64,000 nt of DNA from the NCBI RefSeq assembly GCF_017873415.1, contig NZ_JAGGKD010000005.1:1-64000 (forward strand). The letters are read 5' to 3'. A model generated the notes under the pieces. The model saw only the letters and a list, made by a program, of their open reading frames with translations, was not told where the DNA came from and did no database searches. The position numbers and the translations under genes are program-made. Source of the DNA: Methanolobus bombayensis (lineage in GTDB: Archaea > Halobacteriota > Methanosarcinia > Methanosarcinales > Methanosarcinaceae). Below, one piece after another: positions 6,755 through 15,204 of this stretch (position 1 is its first letter; the number at the start of each line of letters is the position of its first letter).

Positions 6755-8449
6755 TTATATCTTAGTTTTTTGCAAAGTTACCCTGAATGTTGTTCCTTTC
6801 CTATCGTCCCTGTCAAGAACGTCAACTGAACCTTCATGAAGGTCAACTATACGCTTCACGATTGCAAGACCTATTCCGGTTCCTTTTATGTTGACTTTAT
6901 GTGCCCTTTTAAAACGATCAAAAATAAATGGCTTTTCTGCATCAGGGATTCCTTCACCTTCATCTGAAATCAATATCTTCCAGGCGTCATCAACGTCTTT
7001 GACACTTACGTAGATATTACTTCCTGTTGGGCTGTATTTAATGGCATTGCTGATTATGTTGGAAAACACATCTTCTATTGTTGTATTTACATCAGCCGGG
7101 TAGTTGCCTGTGGGATTAAAGGTAATTGTCATATCCTTTTCTTCAAGTTTTGGCTCTAAATGATTAATGACATCTTCTATTATGTCTTTAAGGTCGAATG
7201 TTTCAAAGGTCATTTCATCTGTGTTCTCAAGTTTGGCAAGATGTGCAGCATTCTCAATAAGCTCTATCAGTTTCTTGTTATTTCTTTCGATTGCTTCCAA
7301 TGCTTCTTTTTTTCTGGACTCTTCTTCAACTTCAATAAGGAACTCGACATAACCTTTGATGACAGTTGCAGGATTTATCAGATCATGTCTGAGTATGTCA
7401 GTGAAAAGATCTTTAAGTTCATTGGAGGTTTTAAGGTCCAGTGAATACTGCTTCAATTTTTCTTCTGCTATCTTCCTCTCCCTGATTTCAACTTCAAGTT
7501 CACGGTTCTTGGAATTTAGTTCGTATGTCTTTTCTTCAACCTTGTTTCTGAGTGTAAGACTTAATATGACAAATATAAGAAGAAGTCCTCCACCAATACC
7601 GACTGAAAACTTAAGCCACGAAGGACTTTCCCATGTAGAAAGATTATTTTCAGTATCTTCCTCTGCAGTGTTGTCCTGCATGTAGTGTATGGTTCCGTTC
7701 TCAGTGATCATCTGGGATATGTCTGCATCAATCTGCCTGGCAATCTCCGAATCGGTATAATACGATAATGCAAAAACCATGTCTGTAGGTGATATTACAA
7801 AAGGGATTTTTTGCAGTTCAAATTGATCCTCATGTACTTCTCCATATGACCTTGGTATTATTCCTGCATCAACTTCCCTGTTATCCAGAAGCTCGAATAT
7901 CTCAACATAGCTACCAGCGCTTATGAATGAATAATTGCTGTTTGAATTTCCGGGACTTGTGTTGAAATTTTCATAGAATAGATCATCCACATGGGCGATT
8001 CTTTTCTCGTTAAGGTCATTCATGGAATTGATTCCTGAACCTCTGTAGGTGTAAACGATTCCCCAGTCAGTATATACTGCTTCAGAGGTCAACAAGTAAC
8101 GTTGTTCCATTTCAGGTATGTAGGGAACTGCAGGGAGAATATCTATGCTGCCATTATCAAGCCTTTCATAGTTCTGGTTGAGTGTTCCGGGTATGTATTC
8201 AAGTTCCCATCCCTCTTTTATGGCTATACTTCCCAGTATGTCTGCATAAAGGCCAACAGGTATTCCGTTCTTATCCTGCGAGATGAGAGGCTCATTTGGG
8301 TAAATTCCCACTTTGAGCTCCATGGTGGAATTGGCACCAGCGCATGTGATAAGGAGGAAGCTGAATAATATGAAAACAACGAAAGGTCTGAATGGGATCT
8401 TTTTCTTTATTTTGATGCTTTCATCTGATCTTGGGTATCTTCCGTTCAT
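6755..8449 (-). CDS. Receptor histidine kinase with periplasmic-type SBP3 sensor
   Basis: This 564-residue membrane kinase has an N-terminal membrane segment (residues 20-38, FRPFVVFILFSFLLI). An extracellular family-3 solute-binding domain follows at about 44-260 (VGIYPNEPLISQD, VGLYADILGSIA, NGSIDILPAVPY, REVDAGIIP). A second membrane segment lies near 281-300, then a coiled coil. The histidine box LRHDLINPATVIKGYVEF uses the archaeal RHDL variant. The ATPase domain has N, G1 and G2 boxes (ISNAIKYSP, SDEGEGIP, GTGIGLAIVKRIVDLHEG). It should sense an external solute and phosphorylate a response regulator, but none is encoded nearby. It converges with the nitrilase gene. A direct repeat of 12 bases lies just upstream of its start. 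Confidence 0.9.
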   Translation of the reverse strand: MNGRYPRSDESIKIKKKIPFRPFVVFILFSFLLITCAGANSTMELKVGIYPNEPLISQDKNGIPVGLYADILGSIAIKEGWELEYIPGTLNQNYERLDNGSIDILPAVPYIPEMEQRYLLTSEAVYTDWGIVYTYRGSGINSMNDLNEKRIAHVDDLFYENFNTSPGNSNSNYSFISAGSYVEIFELLDNREVDAGIIPRSYGEVHEDQFELQKIPFVISPTDMVFALSYYTDSEIARQIDADISQMITENGTIHYMQDNTAEEDTENNLSTWESPSWLKFSVGIGGGLLLIFVILSLTLRNKVEEKTYELNSKNRELEVEIRERKIAEEKLKQYSLDLKTSNELKDLFTDILRHDLINPATVIKGYVEFLIEVEEESRKKEALEAIERNNKKLIELIENAAHLAKLENTDEMTFETFDLKDIIEDVINHLEPKLEEKDMTITFNPTGNYPADVNTTIEDVFSNIISNAIKYSPTGSNIYVSVKDVDDAWKILISDEGEGIPDAEKPFIFDRFKRAHKVNIKGTGIGLAIVKRIVDLHEGSVDVLDRDDRKGTTFRVTLQKTKI

Positions 8450-8450
8450 T

Positions 8451-8476
8451 TGATGCTCAATAAGTGATGCTCAATA
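8451..8476 (-). repeat. Tandem 12-base direct repeat before the kinase start
   Basis: TGATGCTCAATA occurs at 8451-8462 and again at 8465-8476 (plus-strand reading). The near copy ends two bases from the kinase ATG at 8449. In the kinase direction each copy reads TATTGAGCATCA. It lies in the leader and could be a binding site for a regulator or simply a small duplication. Confidence 0.6.
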
Positions 8477-8559
8477 GCTAGTCTTATTTTATTGGCTTCA
8501 AATTTATATTTATCGTTTATTTTTCTTTAAATAGGTCATCAAACTGACACAGAAGTTTA

Positions 8560-8600
8560 AATAGAAAAAAGAAAAAGAAAAGCCAGTCAGAGACCAGCTT
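8560..8600 (-). terminator. Hairpin plus T-tract after leuS
   Basis: On the reverse strand a 9-bp stem with two G-U pairs (plus-strand arms AAGCCAGTC at 8580-8588 and GACCAGCTT at 8592-8600) has a three-base loop. It starts right after the leuS stop and is followed by TTCTTTTTCTTTTTT. Confidence 0.7.
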
Positions 8601-8601
8601 T

Positions 8602-11490
8602 TTACTCAAGGTATATAGCAGGCCTGAGTGGTGCTGCAAATCTCGATTTATTCTCCGGATCGTATTCCGGTTCATCGGCATTGTATACTTGTATCGGGCA
8701 GCCGATCTCATTTGCAAGGCACTCTATATTCTCTTTGATTATTGTCATCTCATCAAGACTCATTCCCAGCAACATTTCAAACCTTTCTGTCTTCATACTG
8801 CACATATCAGGCACAAGTTTCTGGACATACTTTGGTATTTCTTTTCCATACTTGCGGTTCTCAGGATCTGACATCAATGTTTTGATAAGCTTTCCCGGGT
8901 TCAGGTCTTCATCATTCTTCATTTCAAGAGCCATCTTGAAAGCTTTGATCTTCCATTCCGGTGCAGTGTAGAGGGCAACCATCTTTGGCTCCATCTTTGT
9001 GACCTTGATAATCTCCTCTATATCTGAAAGTGTATTGCACATGAGCTCTTCTGCAAGCTCTGCATCATTATCGATGAACCTTGGACAGAATATCGGATAT
9101 GGCGCCTGAGATACAAAGTCTCCGTCACCATGACCAATTTCAGTCCACAGTTCTTCACAGATATGTGGTGTGAACGGAGCCATGAGGCGTACCCATACAT
9201 CAAGTACATCGTAAAGAAGTGCTGTGCCACCTCTTCTCTGATACCATTTTACATCGTTGTAGAGCAGGAAGAACGCATTCTGGAGTGCACTTCTTGTCCT
9301 GATCGATGTCATGTCATTGTTTGTTTCCCTGACACACTGCTGCAGTCTGCTGAGCATCCAGCGGTCAATAAGTTTCAGTTCTCCGTCAATTCCTGACTGT
9401 GCACCTGAATCAATTATCTCTTTTGCAAGTTTGTAGAATCTTTCAACCTGCTTTTTTGCACTTTCAACACCAACATTTCTCCAGTCGGCATCCTGGGTCT
9501 GTTCTGCACTTGACAGGATGTACATACGGGAAATGTCTGCACCATAGGTATCCACGGCTTCCCTGAGAGTAAGTATCGGTCCCTTGGACTTACTCATCTT
9601 CTGTCCTTCAAGAGAAACAAATCCATTGACTGCAAGGCTGCGTGGCCATTTATTCTCATCAAATATCGCAACATGGTGGAAAAGGAAGAACAACAAATGG
9701 TTTGGTACAAGGTCTTTTCCTGAAGATCTCAGATCAACCGGATACCAATAGTCAAAGTCTGATTTTATGTTTGCAATAAATTGCTCGGAAAGTCCGGTAT
9801 CGATAGCTGTCTGTTGGACCGAACCTTTTCCAAGAAGCACATAATCAAAGAGCGAAGGTTTCAGTTGTTCGACATCAACACCCTGTGCAAAGAATTTGTT
9901 TGTAATGTAATATGACATGTAGATGGTCGAATCACCAAGGGATTCGATGAGCCAGTTCGTGTCAAACGGGAGTTTTGTTCCAAGACCTTTTTTCCTGGCG
10001 CATGCCTTGTCCTTAAGCCAGTCTACCTTGTTATTGAACTCAACTCTTATTTCCTCTGGAATGATGTCCATATTCTCAATACATTTGTAGACCTTTGCTT
10101 TCCATTCAGGGTCTGAATAATTGAGGAACCATTGTCCTTTAACCATGTTCACGACACATTTTGTTCCGCAGCGGCATACAACAGGCTCACTGAATTCGTA
10201 AAACACTTCCCCTATTCCTTCGTCAAGCAGATCACGTGTAAGTATGTCCTTGATCTTTGAAACAGCCACACCTGCATATTTGCCTGTGTTCTCTTTCAGG
10301 ACACCACCATGGAACTCACGGCGGTAAACCATCTTTGTTGCTTCCTCAGCTTTCGGATCATTCTGGTCTTTTACTTCAAGCTGTTCAACTGCTTCAACAG
10401 CAGGGTATTCTCCGAATTCCCTGGCCTGAATAAGTGATATAAGTTTAATATCCCTGAGGTTTTCTTTAATTCCATATTCTGAAAGGTCTTTGTCGTAAAG
10501 GTCCTTGAGTGCCAGATAATCATATGGTGCGTGGGCAGGCACACTCATTACAATACCACTGCCGTTTCCGGGTTTGACAAATGATGCTGGGAGTGTTATA
10601 ACTTCATTACCGGAAAGTGGATTCCTGACTTTAATTCCTACAAGCTCTTTACCGGGAACATTCTCTATGAATTCAATTGTCCTGTCTGTAAAAGTGAGTT
10701 TATGATACGCTTCCTTGCTGACAATCCATATCTCTTCGCACCCATCCTTGCTGACCTTTATCTTTGCATGTTCCACATCCGGATTTATCCAGAGATTCGT
10801 AACACCAAAAATGGTCTCGGGTCTGAGAGTTGCACATGGAAGTACCATGCCGTCATAAGTGAATTTGACAAGTGTGAAATCAACAATAGTGGCTTCTTCC
10901 CCGTGAAGGATGTCATGATCTTCTACCGGGTTGTTGTCGTTAGGGCACCATTTAACAGGGTGTGCACCTTTGACGATATGTCCTTTTTCGTGAAGAAGGT
11001 TGAATTGCCATTCAATGAACTTTTTGTAAGTAGGGTCGGTAGTGGTGAACTTGCGTCTCCAGTCAATGGAATAGCCAATTGAACGCATTGCTTTTTCGGC
11101 TTCCACACTGAAGTATTCAACAATTCTTTCAGGTGTGGTAAGAGTTACAAGAATATCCTCAGGAATTCTGTGCAAACGCGAGTAAACGTCCATTGTCTGT
11201 GGGTCCTGGTTTGCAATAAGTTCTGCAAGCCCTACAATAGGTGTCCCTGTAACGTGGAATCCCATTGGATATAGTACATTGTAACCAAGCATTCTCTTGT
11301 GCCTGGCAATCACATCACCGATGGTGAATGTCCTTGTGTGCCCGGCGTGTAAATTGCCGTTTAAATATGGGTATGGGATGGTGATAAAGAATTTTTCCCT
11401 TTCGTCAGGCTCTGGCTCGAATATCCTGCTTTCATTCCAACGGCTTTGCCATTTGTCTTCTATTCTCTGTGGATCATAATCCTGTTCCAT
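8602..11490 (-). CDS. leuS: Leucyl-tRNA synthetase, archaeal type
   Basis: This 962-residue class Ia synthetase charges tRNA-Leu. The HIGH-type motif is in YPYLNGNLHAGHTRTFTIGD. The CP1 editing domain occupies about residues 200-400 (TLRPETIFGVTNLWINP, GIVMSVPAHAPYDYLAL). KMSKSKG is present in EGQKMSKSKGPILTL, with the anticodon-binding helices after it. Total length and C-terminal extension fit archaeal/eukaryotic LeuRS, not the bacterial form. The ATG at 11490 is preferred because GAGGTG lies six bases before it; an upstream in-frame GTG at 11499 overlaps that ribosome site. The gene is transcribed alone, with a terminator hairpin right after its stop. Confidence 0.97.
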   Translation of the reverse strand: MEQDYDPQRIEDKWQSRWNESRIFEPEPDEREKFFITIPYPYLNGNLHAGHTRTFTIGDVIARHKRMLGYNVLYPMGFHVTGTPIVGLAELIANQDPQTMDVYSRLHRIPEDILVTLTTPERIVEYFSVEAEKAMRSIGYSIDWRRKFTTTDPTYKKFIEWQFNLLHEKGHIVKGAHPVKWCPNDNNPVEDHDILHGEEATIVDFTLVKFTYDGMVLPCATLRPETIFGVTNLWINPDVEHAKIKVSKDGCEEIWIVSKEAYHKLTFTDRTIEFIENVPGKELVGIKVRNPLSGNEVITLPASFVKPGNGSGIVMSVPAHAPYDYLALKDLYDKDLSEYGIKENLRDIKLISLIQAREFGEYPAVEAVEQLEVKDQNDPKAEEATKMVYRREFHGGVLKENTGKYAGVAVSKIKDILTRDLLDEGIGEVFYEFSEPVVCRCGTKCVVNMVKGQWFLNYSDPEWKAKVYKCIENMDIIPEEIRVEFNNKVDWLKDKACARKKGLGTKLPFDTNWLIESLGDSTIYMSYYITNKFFAQGVDVEQLKPSLFDYVLLGKGSVQQTAIDTGLSEQFIANIKSDFDYWYPVDLRSSGKDLVPNHLLFFLFHHVAIFDENKWPRSLAVNGFVSLEGQKMSKSKGPILTLREAVDTYGADISRMYILSSAEQTQDADWRNVGVESAKKQVERFYKLAKEIIDSGAQSGIDGELKLIDRWMLSRLQQCVRETNNDMTSIRTRSALQNAFFLLYNDVKWYQRRGGTALLYDVLDVWVRLMAPFTPHICEELWTEIGHGDGDFVSQAPYPIFCPRFIDNDAELAEELMCNTLSDIEEIIKVTKMEPKMVALYTAPEWKIKAFKMALEMKNDEDLNPGKLIKTLMSDPENRKYGKEIPKYVQKLVPDMCSMKTERFEMLLGMSLDEMTIIKENIECLANEIGCPIQVYNADEPEYDPENKSRFAAPLRPAIYLE

Positions 11491-11812
11491 TATAAGCACC
11501 TCTCACACCGGGTGTAATCAACCTTAAGAGTTTGTATATTAACTCAATCAGGTTAAATATTAACTTTCTGTATTCATTCTGAAGAAGCTTTCATTTATAG
11601 CTATCATTCATAGGGTCTGATGAGTATGAAGTGCTTAAATGCCATGGGAAAACTTCAGGATGAACTTCAATTGTTTATTTTCAGTAGTATTTGATGTGGT
11701 AATAAATAACAACCTACATAAACCACACGGAAACGCAAGGTATGCTTACTTAAAAGTACTTTCAAATTTTTGCCTGAAATTCTTCAGGCATTGATGCCAG
11801 AACAGCTTTTAA
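11491..11812. other. Intergenic region upstream of leuS
   Basis: These 322 bases contain the leuS promoter on the reverse strand, with TATA-like TTAATATAC near 11533-11541 and the Shine-Dalgarno GAGGTG just before the start. A perfect 8-bp hairpin (TGCCTGAA at 11771-11778, TTCAGGCA at 11783-11790, loop ATTC) lies 23 bases beyond the stop of the zinc-ribbon gene. It may end that transcript, although no long T-tract follows. A 24-codon forward frame near 11620 looks like chance. Confidence 0.45.
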
Positions 11813-11968
11813 TTACCATTTCTTTATCATCTGCTCTCCACAGAAATAACACATGAATTCTCCTTCTCCGCAGCTGTGACAGGGGTTTAATATTTCCATG
11901 TTATAACCACAATTAAGGCAATGATAGCGTTGTCTGACAGGTGTTGAATTTTCACAATATTCATTCAT
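11813..11968 (-). CDS. Small double zinc-ribbon protein (51 residues)
   Basis: A 51-codon frame on the reverse strand encodes MNEYCENS, then HCLNCGYNMEILNPCHSC and EFMCYFCGEQMIKKW. Four paired cysteine motifs (C5 alone, then C17-x2-C20, C30-x2-C33, C40-x2-C43) are arranged as zinc knuckles, so one or two zinc ions should be bound. Short ribbon proteins of this kind are common in methanogens and are usually of unknown role, sometimes transcription- or translation-associated. A TATA-like stretch lies about 30-50 bases upstream. The Shine-Dalgarno is weak (GATGGGAC). The knuckle spacing makes a chance frame unlikely. Confidence 0.75.
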   Translation of the reverse strand: MNEYCENSTPVRQRYHCLNCGYNMEILNPCHSCGEGEFMCYFCGEQMIKKW

Positions 11969-12105
11969 AGTCCCATCTTCTAACTATGCATCTGATTTAA
12001 TATGTGATAAAGTTTACTTGTTGCACAAAATCATTATTATGATGAGCATTATATTTTTAGATTTGACCGTTATGCTTATTCTCGGTTACCTTTGTATTCA
12101 GTATT

Positions 12106-12615
12106 ATGGTATTCAAGACTATAGGTGGCTCTGTATTTATTCAAAATGTCCCTGCTTTTCTAAAAGAACTTGCAGCTATATCTTCTTCATGTAACACCAC
12201 TGTTCAGGCGATGGATTCTGATAAAATTGCAGGTGAGAATCATATTGGCTTTGCTGTTGAAAAAGCTTTAAGGGCAATGGAAAACGAATTAAATATTGCA
12301 CGGGACACTGGTGTGGAGATAATGAGATATGCTTCAGGAAAAAGACAGATAGAAGAAGCATTTTCAATGGGTGTTAGAGAAGGTGAGATGAATGTTGTTT
12401 TTGTGGTCCTCGGTGAAGCAGAGAAAGTTGATATTGCAATAAAGGATCTTGCAAATCTCATAGAGGAAAAACCTGTTGTTGCTTACTCTGAAATCAAAAA
12501 TAAGGCTCTTTTCACACAGTTCTCCATAACAGAACAGGAAATTGCAGCAGCCGGAAAAGACCGTATTCCTCAACTGGTACTGGAACGGATTGCTCTTGTT
12601 GACATATTAAAATAA
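12106..12615 (+). CDS. cgi121: KEOPS complex subunit Cgi121
   Basis: This 169-residue protein of the Cgi121/TPRKB family is a subunit of KEOPS, which transfers threonylcarbamoyl to A37 of ANN-decoding tRNAs. Cgi121 binds the Bud32 kinase subunit and the tRNA 3' end. Recognisable blocks are VQAMDSDKIAGENHIGFAVE, KALRAMENELNIARDTGVEI, MRYASGKRQIEEAFSMGVRE and TEQEIAAAGKDRIPQLVLER. A TTATATTTT box lies about 50 bases upstream of the ATG. Kae1 and Bud32 are not in this window. Another t6A37 modification gene, the methylthiotransferase, lies 1.2 kb downstream in the same direction. Confidence 0.88.
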   Translation: MVFKTIGGSVFIQNVPAFLKELAAISSSCNTTVQAMDSDKIAGENHIGFAVEKALRAMENELNIARDTGVEIMRYASGKRQIEEAFSMGVREGEMNVVFVVLGEAEKVDIAIKDLANLIEEKPVVAYSEIKNKALFTQFSITEQEIAAAGKDRIPQLVLERIALVDILK

Positions 12616-12713
12616 GCTACAATAAACCTGATTTGGTGCTGTTTATGTTTAAAGCATAAAAGCCTCGCAACCCTAATATAGTAAACATTAATACATGTGT
12701 CACATAATCATTT

Positions 12714-13835
12714 ATGAAAGAAACCGATAAGGAAAAGATAATTATGCCTCATCCTAAAACCGCAGAAGCTCTTATTAAATGTGCAGGACCAATTGAATGT
12801 TCCCTTTTGCCCAGACTTTTACATGTCACGGAAGCAGCAGCAATTGCAGCTTCTTACCAGATGGGTCGTGGCGACAAGAACTACGCAGACCAGGTTTCAG
12901 TGGAAGCCATGCGCAGGATGCTGAACTGTCTTGATATGAAAGGTGTTATTAAGATCGGTGAAGGAGAGCGCGATGAAGCACCTATGCTTTTCATCGGTGA
13001 ACAGGTAGGTACTGGCGAAGGAGAGCTTGAAGTAGACATAGCAGTTGATCCTCTGGAGGGAACAAATCTTGCTGCAGATGGAATTCCCGGCGCAATATCT
13101 GTAATGGCTATGGCAGAGAAGGATGGACTTTTCCACGGACCTGACATCTATATGGATAAGATCGTAGTTGGCCCGGAAGTTGTCAAATATGAAAGTGCCA
13201 ATCCAGGTGAGGAAATCGATCTTGATGCACCTGTTATTCATAATCTTGAGATACTTGCAAAGGCACTTAACAGGAATATCGATGAGCTTGTTGTGGTTAT
13301 CCTTGACAGGACAAGACACAAAGACAAGATTAAAGAGATCAGGGAGACCGGTGCCAGGGTAAATCTCATAAGTGATGGTGACCTGATGCCTGGAATTGCA
13401 ACTGCTATTCGTGGTTCAGGTATTCACATGGTTCTTGGTGCAGGTGGTTCCGGTGAGGCAGTTCTGACAGCAGCAGCAATGAAAATACTTGGTGGCAAGA
13501 TGCTTGCAAGACTTGTGCTACCAACCGTTGCAAATGGTGGTACGCCTGAAGAGATAGAAGAGGAAAAGGCTGAAAAGATGCCAAGGCTCAAAACCATGGG
13601 AATTACCGAGGAAAATATAAACGATGTAATGGGTATTGACAAACTTGCTCCTGGAAAGGATATTATATTCTCAGCAACCGGAGTAACTCCTGGAATCCTG
13701 CTGAAAGGTGTAAGTCTTTTCGGTGAAGGTGATGCCAGAGTTCACAGTATTACCATGGGAAGTTCCGGTGTTGTAAAATTCAGCGACACGATCTACATCC
13801 ATGACAAGGAAAAGACTCCTCTCAGGATGGGCTAA
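12714..13835 (+). CDS. glpX: Fructose-1,6-bisphosphatase class II (GlpX type)
   Basis: This 373-residue phosphatase converts fructose 1,6-bisphosphate to fructose 6-phosphate in gluconeogenesis. The class II signatures are all present: GRGDKN at 51-56, IGEGERDEAPM at 81-91 and DPLEGT at 112-117, which carries metal- and phosphate-binding residues. Later come DRTRHKDKI, MPGIATAIRGSGIHMVLGAG and ATGVTPG. Compared with bacterial GlpX (about 336 residues) it has about 30 extra N-terminal residues; a second ATG at 12744 may be the true start. Most archaea use the bifunctional aldolase/phosphatase, so a GlpX gene suggests either redundancy or old transfer from bacteria. It is followed closely by the methylthiotransferase gene (20 bases). 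Confidence 0.9.
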   Translation: MKETDKEKIIMPHPKTAEALIKCAGPIECSLLPRLLHVTEAAAIAASYQMGRGDKNYADQVSVEAMRRMLNCLDMKGVIKIGEGERDEAPMLFIGEQVGTGEGELEVDIAVDPLEGTNLAADGIPGAISVMAMAEKDGLFHGPDIYMDKIVVGPEVVKYESANPGEEIDLDAPVIHNLEILAKALNRNIDELVVVILDRTRHKDKIKEIRETGARVNLISDGDLMPGIATAIRGSGIHMVLGAGGSGEAVLTAAAMKILGGKMLARLVLPTVANGGTPEEIEEEKAEKMPRLKTMGITEENINDVMGIDKLAPGKDIIFSATGVTPGILLKGVSLFGEGDARVHSITMGSSGVVKFSDTIYIHDKEKTPLRMG

Positions 13836-13855
13836 TAAAGTTTCAGTAACTTAGA

Positions 13856-15148
13856 ATGAAAGTACATATTTCTACATACGGCTGCTCTGCCAGTCAGGCA
13901 TCAGCCGAAATTATGAAGGCAAGTGTCAGGGACAAGGGGCACGAACTTGTTCCTGAGAACGATGCCGAGGTTGTTGTTATCAACACCTGTACTGTAAAGT
14001 ATAGTACGGAGCAGAAGATACTCCATAAGATACGGGAGTTCGGAGAAAAAGGAATATCCGTTATAGTCACAGGTTGTATGCCTGAAGTACAACTGGAAGA
14101 CATTATGCACCAGAATCCTGATGCTCACATTTTAGGTGTAAATTCGATATCCCGTTTAGGTCAGGTTCTTGATTCTCTTTCTCGAAATGAACTCACAGGC
14201 GGTAGTGTAAAACTCTTCCTTGAAGAACCAGAGGGTTTCCAGAGCGTCCCGAGAATCCGCTATAATTCAAACATTCATATCTGTCAGTTATCACAGGGAT
14301 GTAACTATGCATGCGCATATTGTATTGTGACAATTGCACGAGGAAAATTGTCTTCTTTTGAACCGGAGGATATTATTGATGATATTCAGAAAGCAGTGGA
14401 TGAAGGTTGCAGAGAGATATGGTTGACTTCACAGGACAACGGACAGTACGGGACTGACAAAGAAGTCTTGCTGCCGCAGTTGTTGAAAATGATATGCAGT
14501 ATTCCCGGTAATTACAGGATACGTGTGGGAATGATGAATCCTTTTTCAGTAGTTCCTATTCTTGATGATCTGTTAGATGCATTTGAAGATGAAAGGATAT
14601 ACAAGTTCCTCCATCTGCCTGTACAATCTGCTTCTGATGATGTTTTGGAGAACATGAACAGGTATCATTCAATTTCAGGGGCTAATACTATCATTGAAGC
14701 TTTCAGGAATCGTTTTCCAGACATGACCATTTTCACAGATATTATTGCAGGTTATCCTGGCGAAACAGACAGAGATTTTGAAAGAACGGTGGAATGGATA
14801 AAGGAGTGGAAACCGGAAAAGGTGAACATATCCCGCTTTACTCCTAGACCGTATACAAAAGCATGGGACATGCGTAAAATAGATTCACGCATCATTGTAA
14901 ACAGGTCCAATGAGCTTCATGAGGTGTGTGAAGCTGTCAAGCTTGCTTCCAGGGATGGAATGATCGGAAAAGAAGTAGAAGTTTTCCTGTCAAAACCTGC
15001 AAAACAAAAAGGTATGATGGCACGAACTGCATCATACAAACCAGTTGTTATTCCTGAATGTGATCTACAGCCTGGAACCACCTGCATGGTGCATATTTAT
15101 GATGCAACTCCCGGTTATTTCCTTGGCAGAATTGTCAGCAAAAACTAA
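13856..15148 (+). CDS. tRNA t6A37 methylthiotransferase (MtaB-like)
   Basis: This 430-residue radical-SAM enzyme inserts a methylthio group at C2 of t6A37 in tRNA, giving ms2t6A. It has the UPF0004 N-terminal domain with cluster cysteines C10, C45 and C74, and the radical-SAM motif C149-x3-C153-x2-C156 (GCNYACAYCIV). A C-terminal TRAM domain (about 365-428, EVEVFLSKPAKQKGMMAR to PGYFLGRIV) binds tRNA. The archaeal e-MtaB branch is related to human CDKAL1; assignment to t6A rather than i6A rests on family knowledge. The HLPVQSASDDVLENMNR block is diagnostic of methylthiotransferases. It probably shares a transcript with glpX and ends at a bidirectional hairpin. Confidence 0.92.
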   Translation: MKVHISTYGCSASQASAEIMKASVRDKGHELVPENDAEVVVINTCTVKYSTEQKILHKIREFGEKGISVIVTGCMPEVQLEDIMHQNPDAHILGVNSISRLGQVLDSLSRNELTGGSVKLFLEEPEGFQSVPRIRYNSNIHICQLSQGCNYACAYCIVTIARGKLSSFEPEDIIDDIQKAVDEGCREIWLTSQDNGQYGTDKEVLLPQLLKMICSIPGNYRIRVGMMNPFSVVPILDDLLDAFEDERIYKFLHLPVQSASDDVLENMNRYHSISGANTIIEAFRNRFPDMTIFTDIIAGYPGETDRDFERTVEWIKEWKPEKVNISRFTPRPYTKAWDMRKIDSRIIVNRSNELHEVCEAVKLASRDGMIGKEVEVFLSKPAKQKGMMARTASYKPVVIPECDLQPGTTCMVHIYDATPGYFLGRIVSKN

Positions 15149-15173
15149 CATGTGTTTTCCAGAATAAAATATT

Positions 15174-15204
15174 GATGTCAGTTTGAAAAGATGACATCTA
15201 TTTT
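15174..15204. terminator. Hairpin between convergent genes
   Basis: GATGTCA (15174-15180) and TGACATC (15192-15198) form a perfect 7-bp stem with an 11-base loop, followed by TATTTTTACT. It lies between the methylthiotransferase and ClC stops and can serve both directions. Confidence 0.6.
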
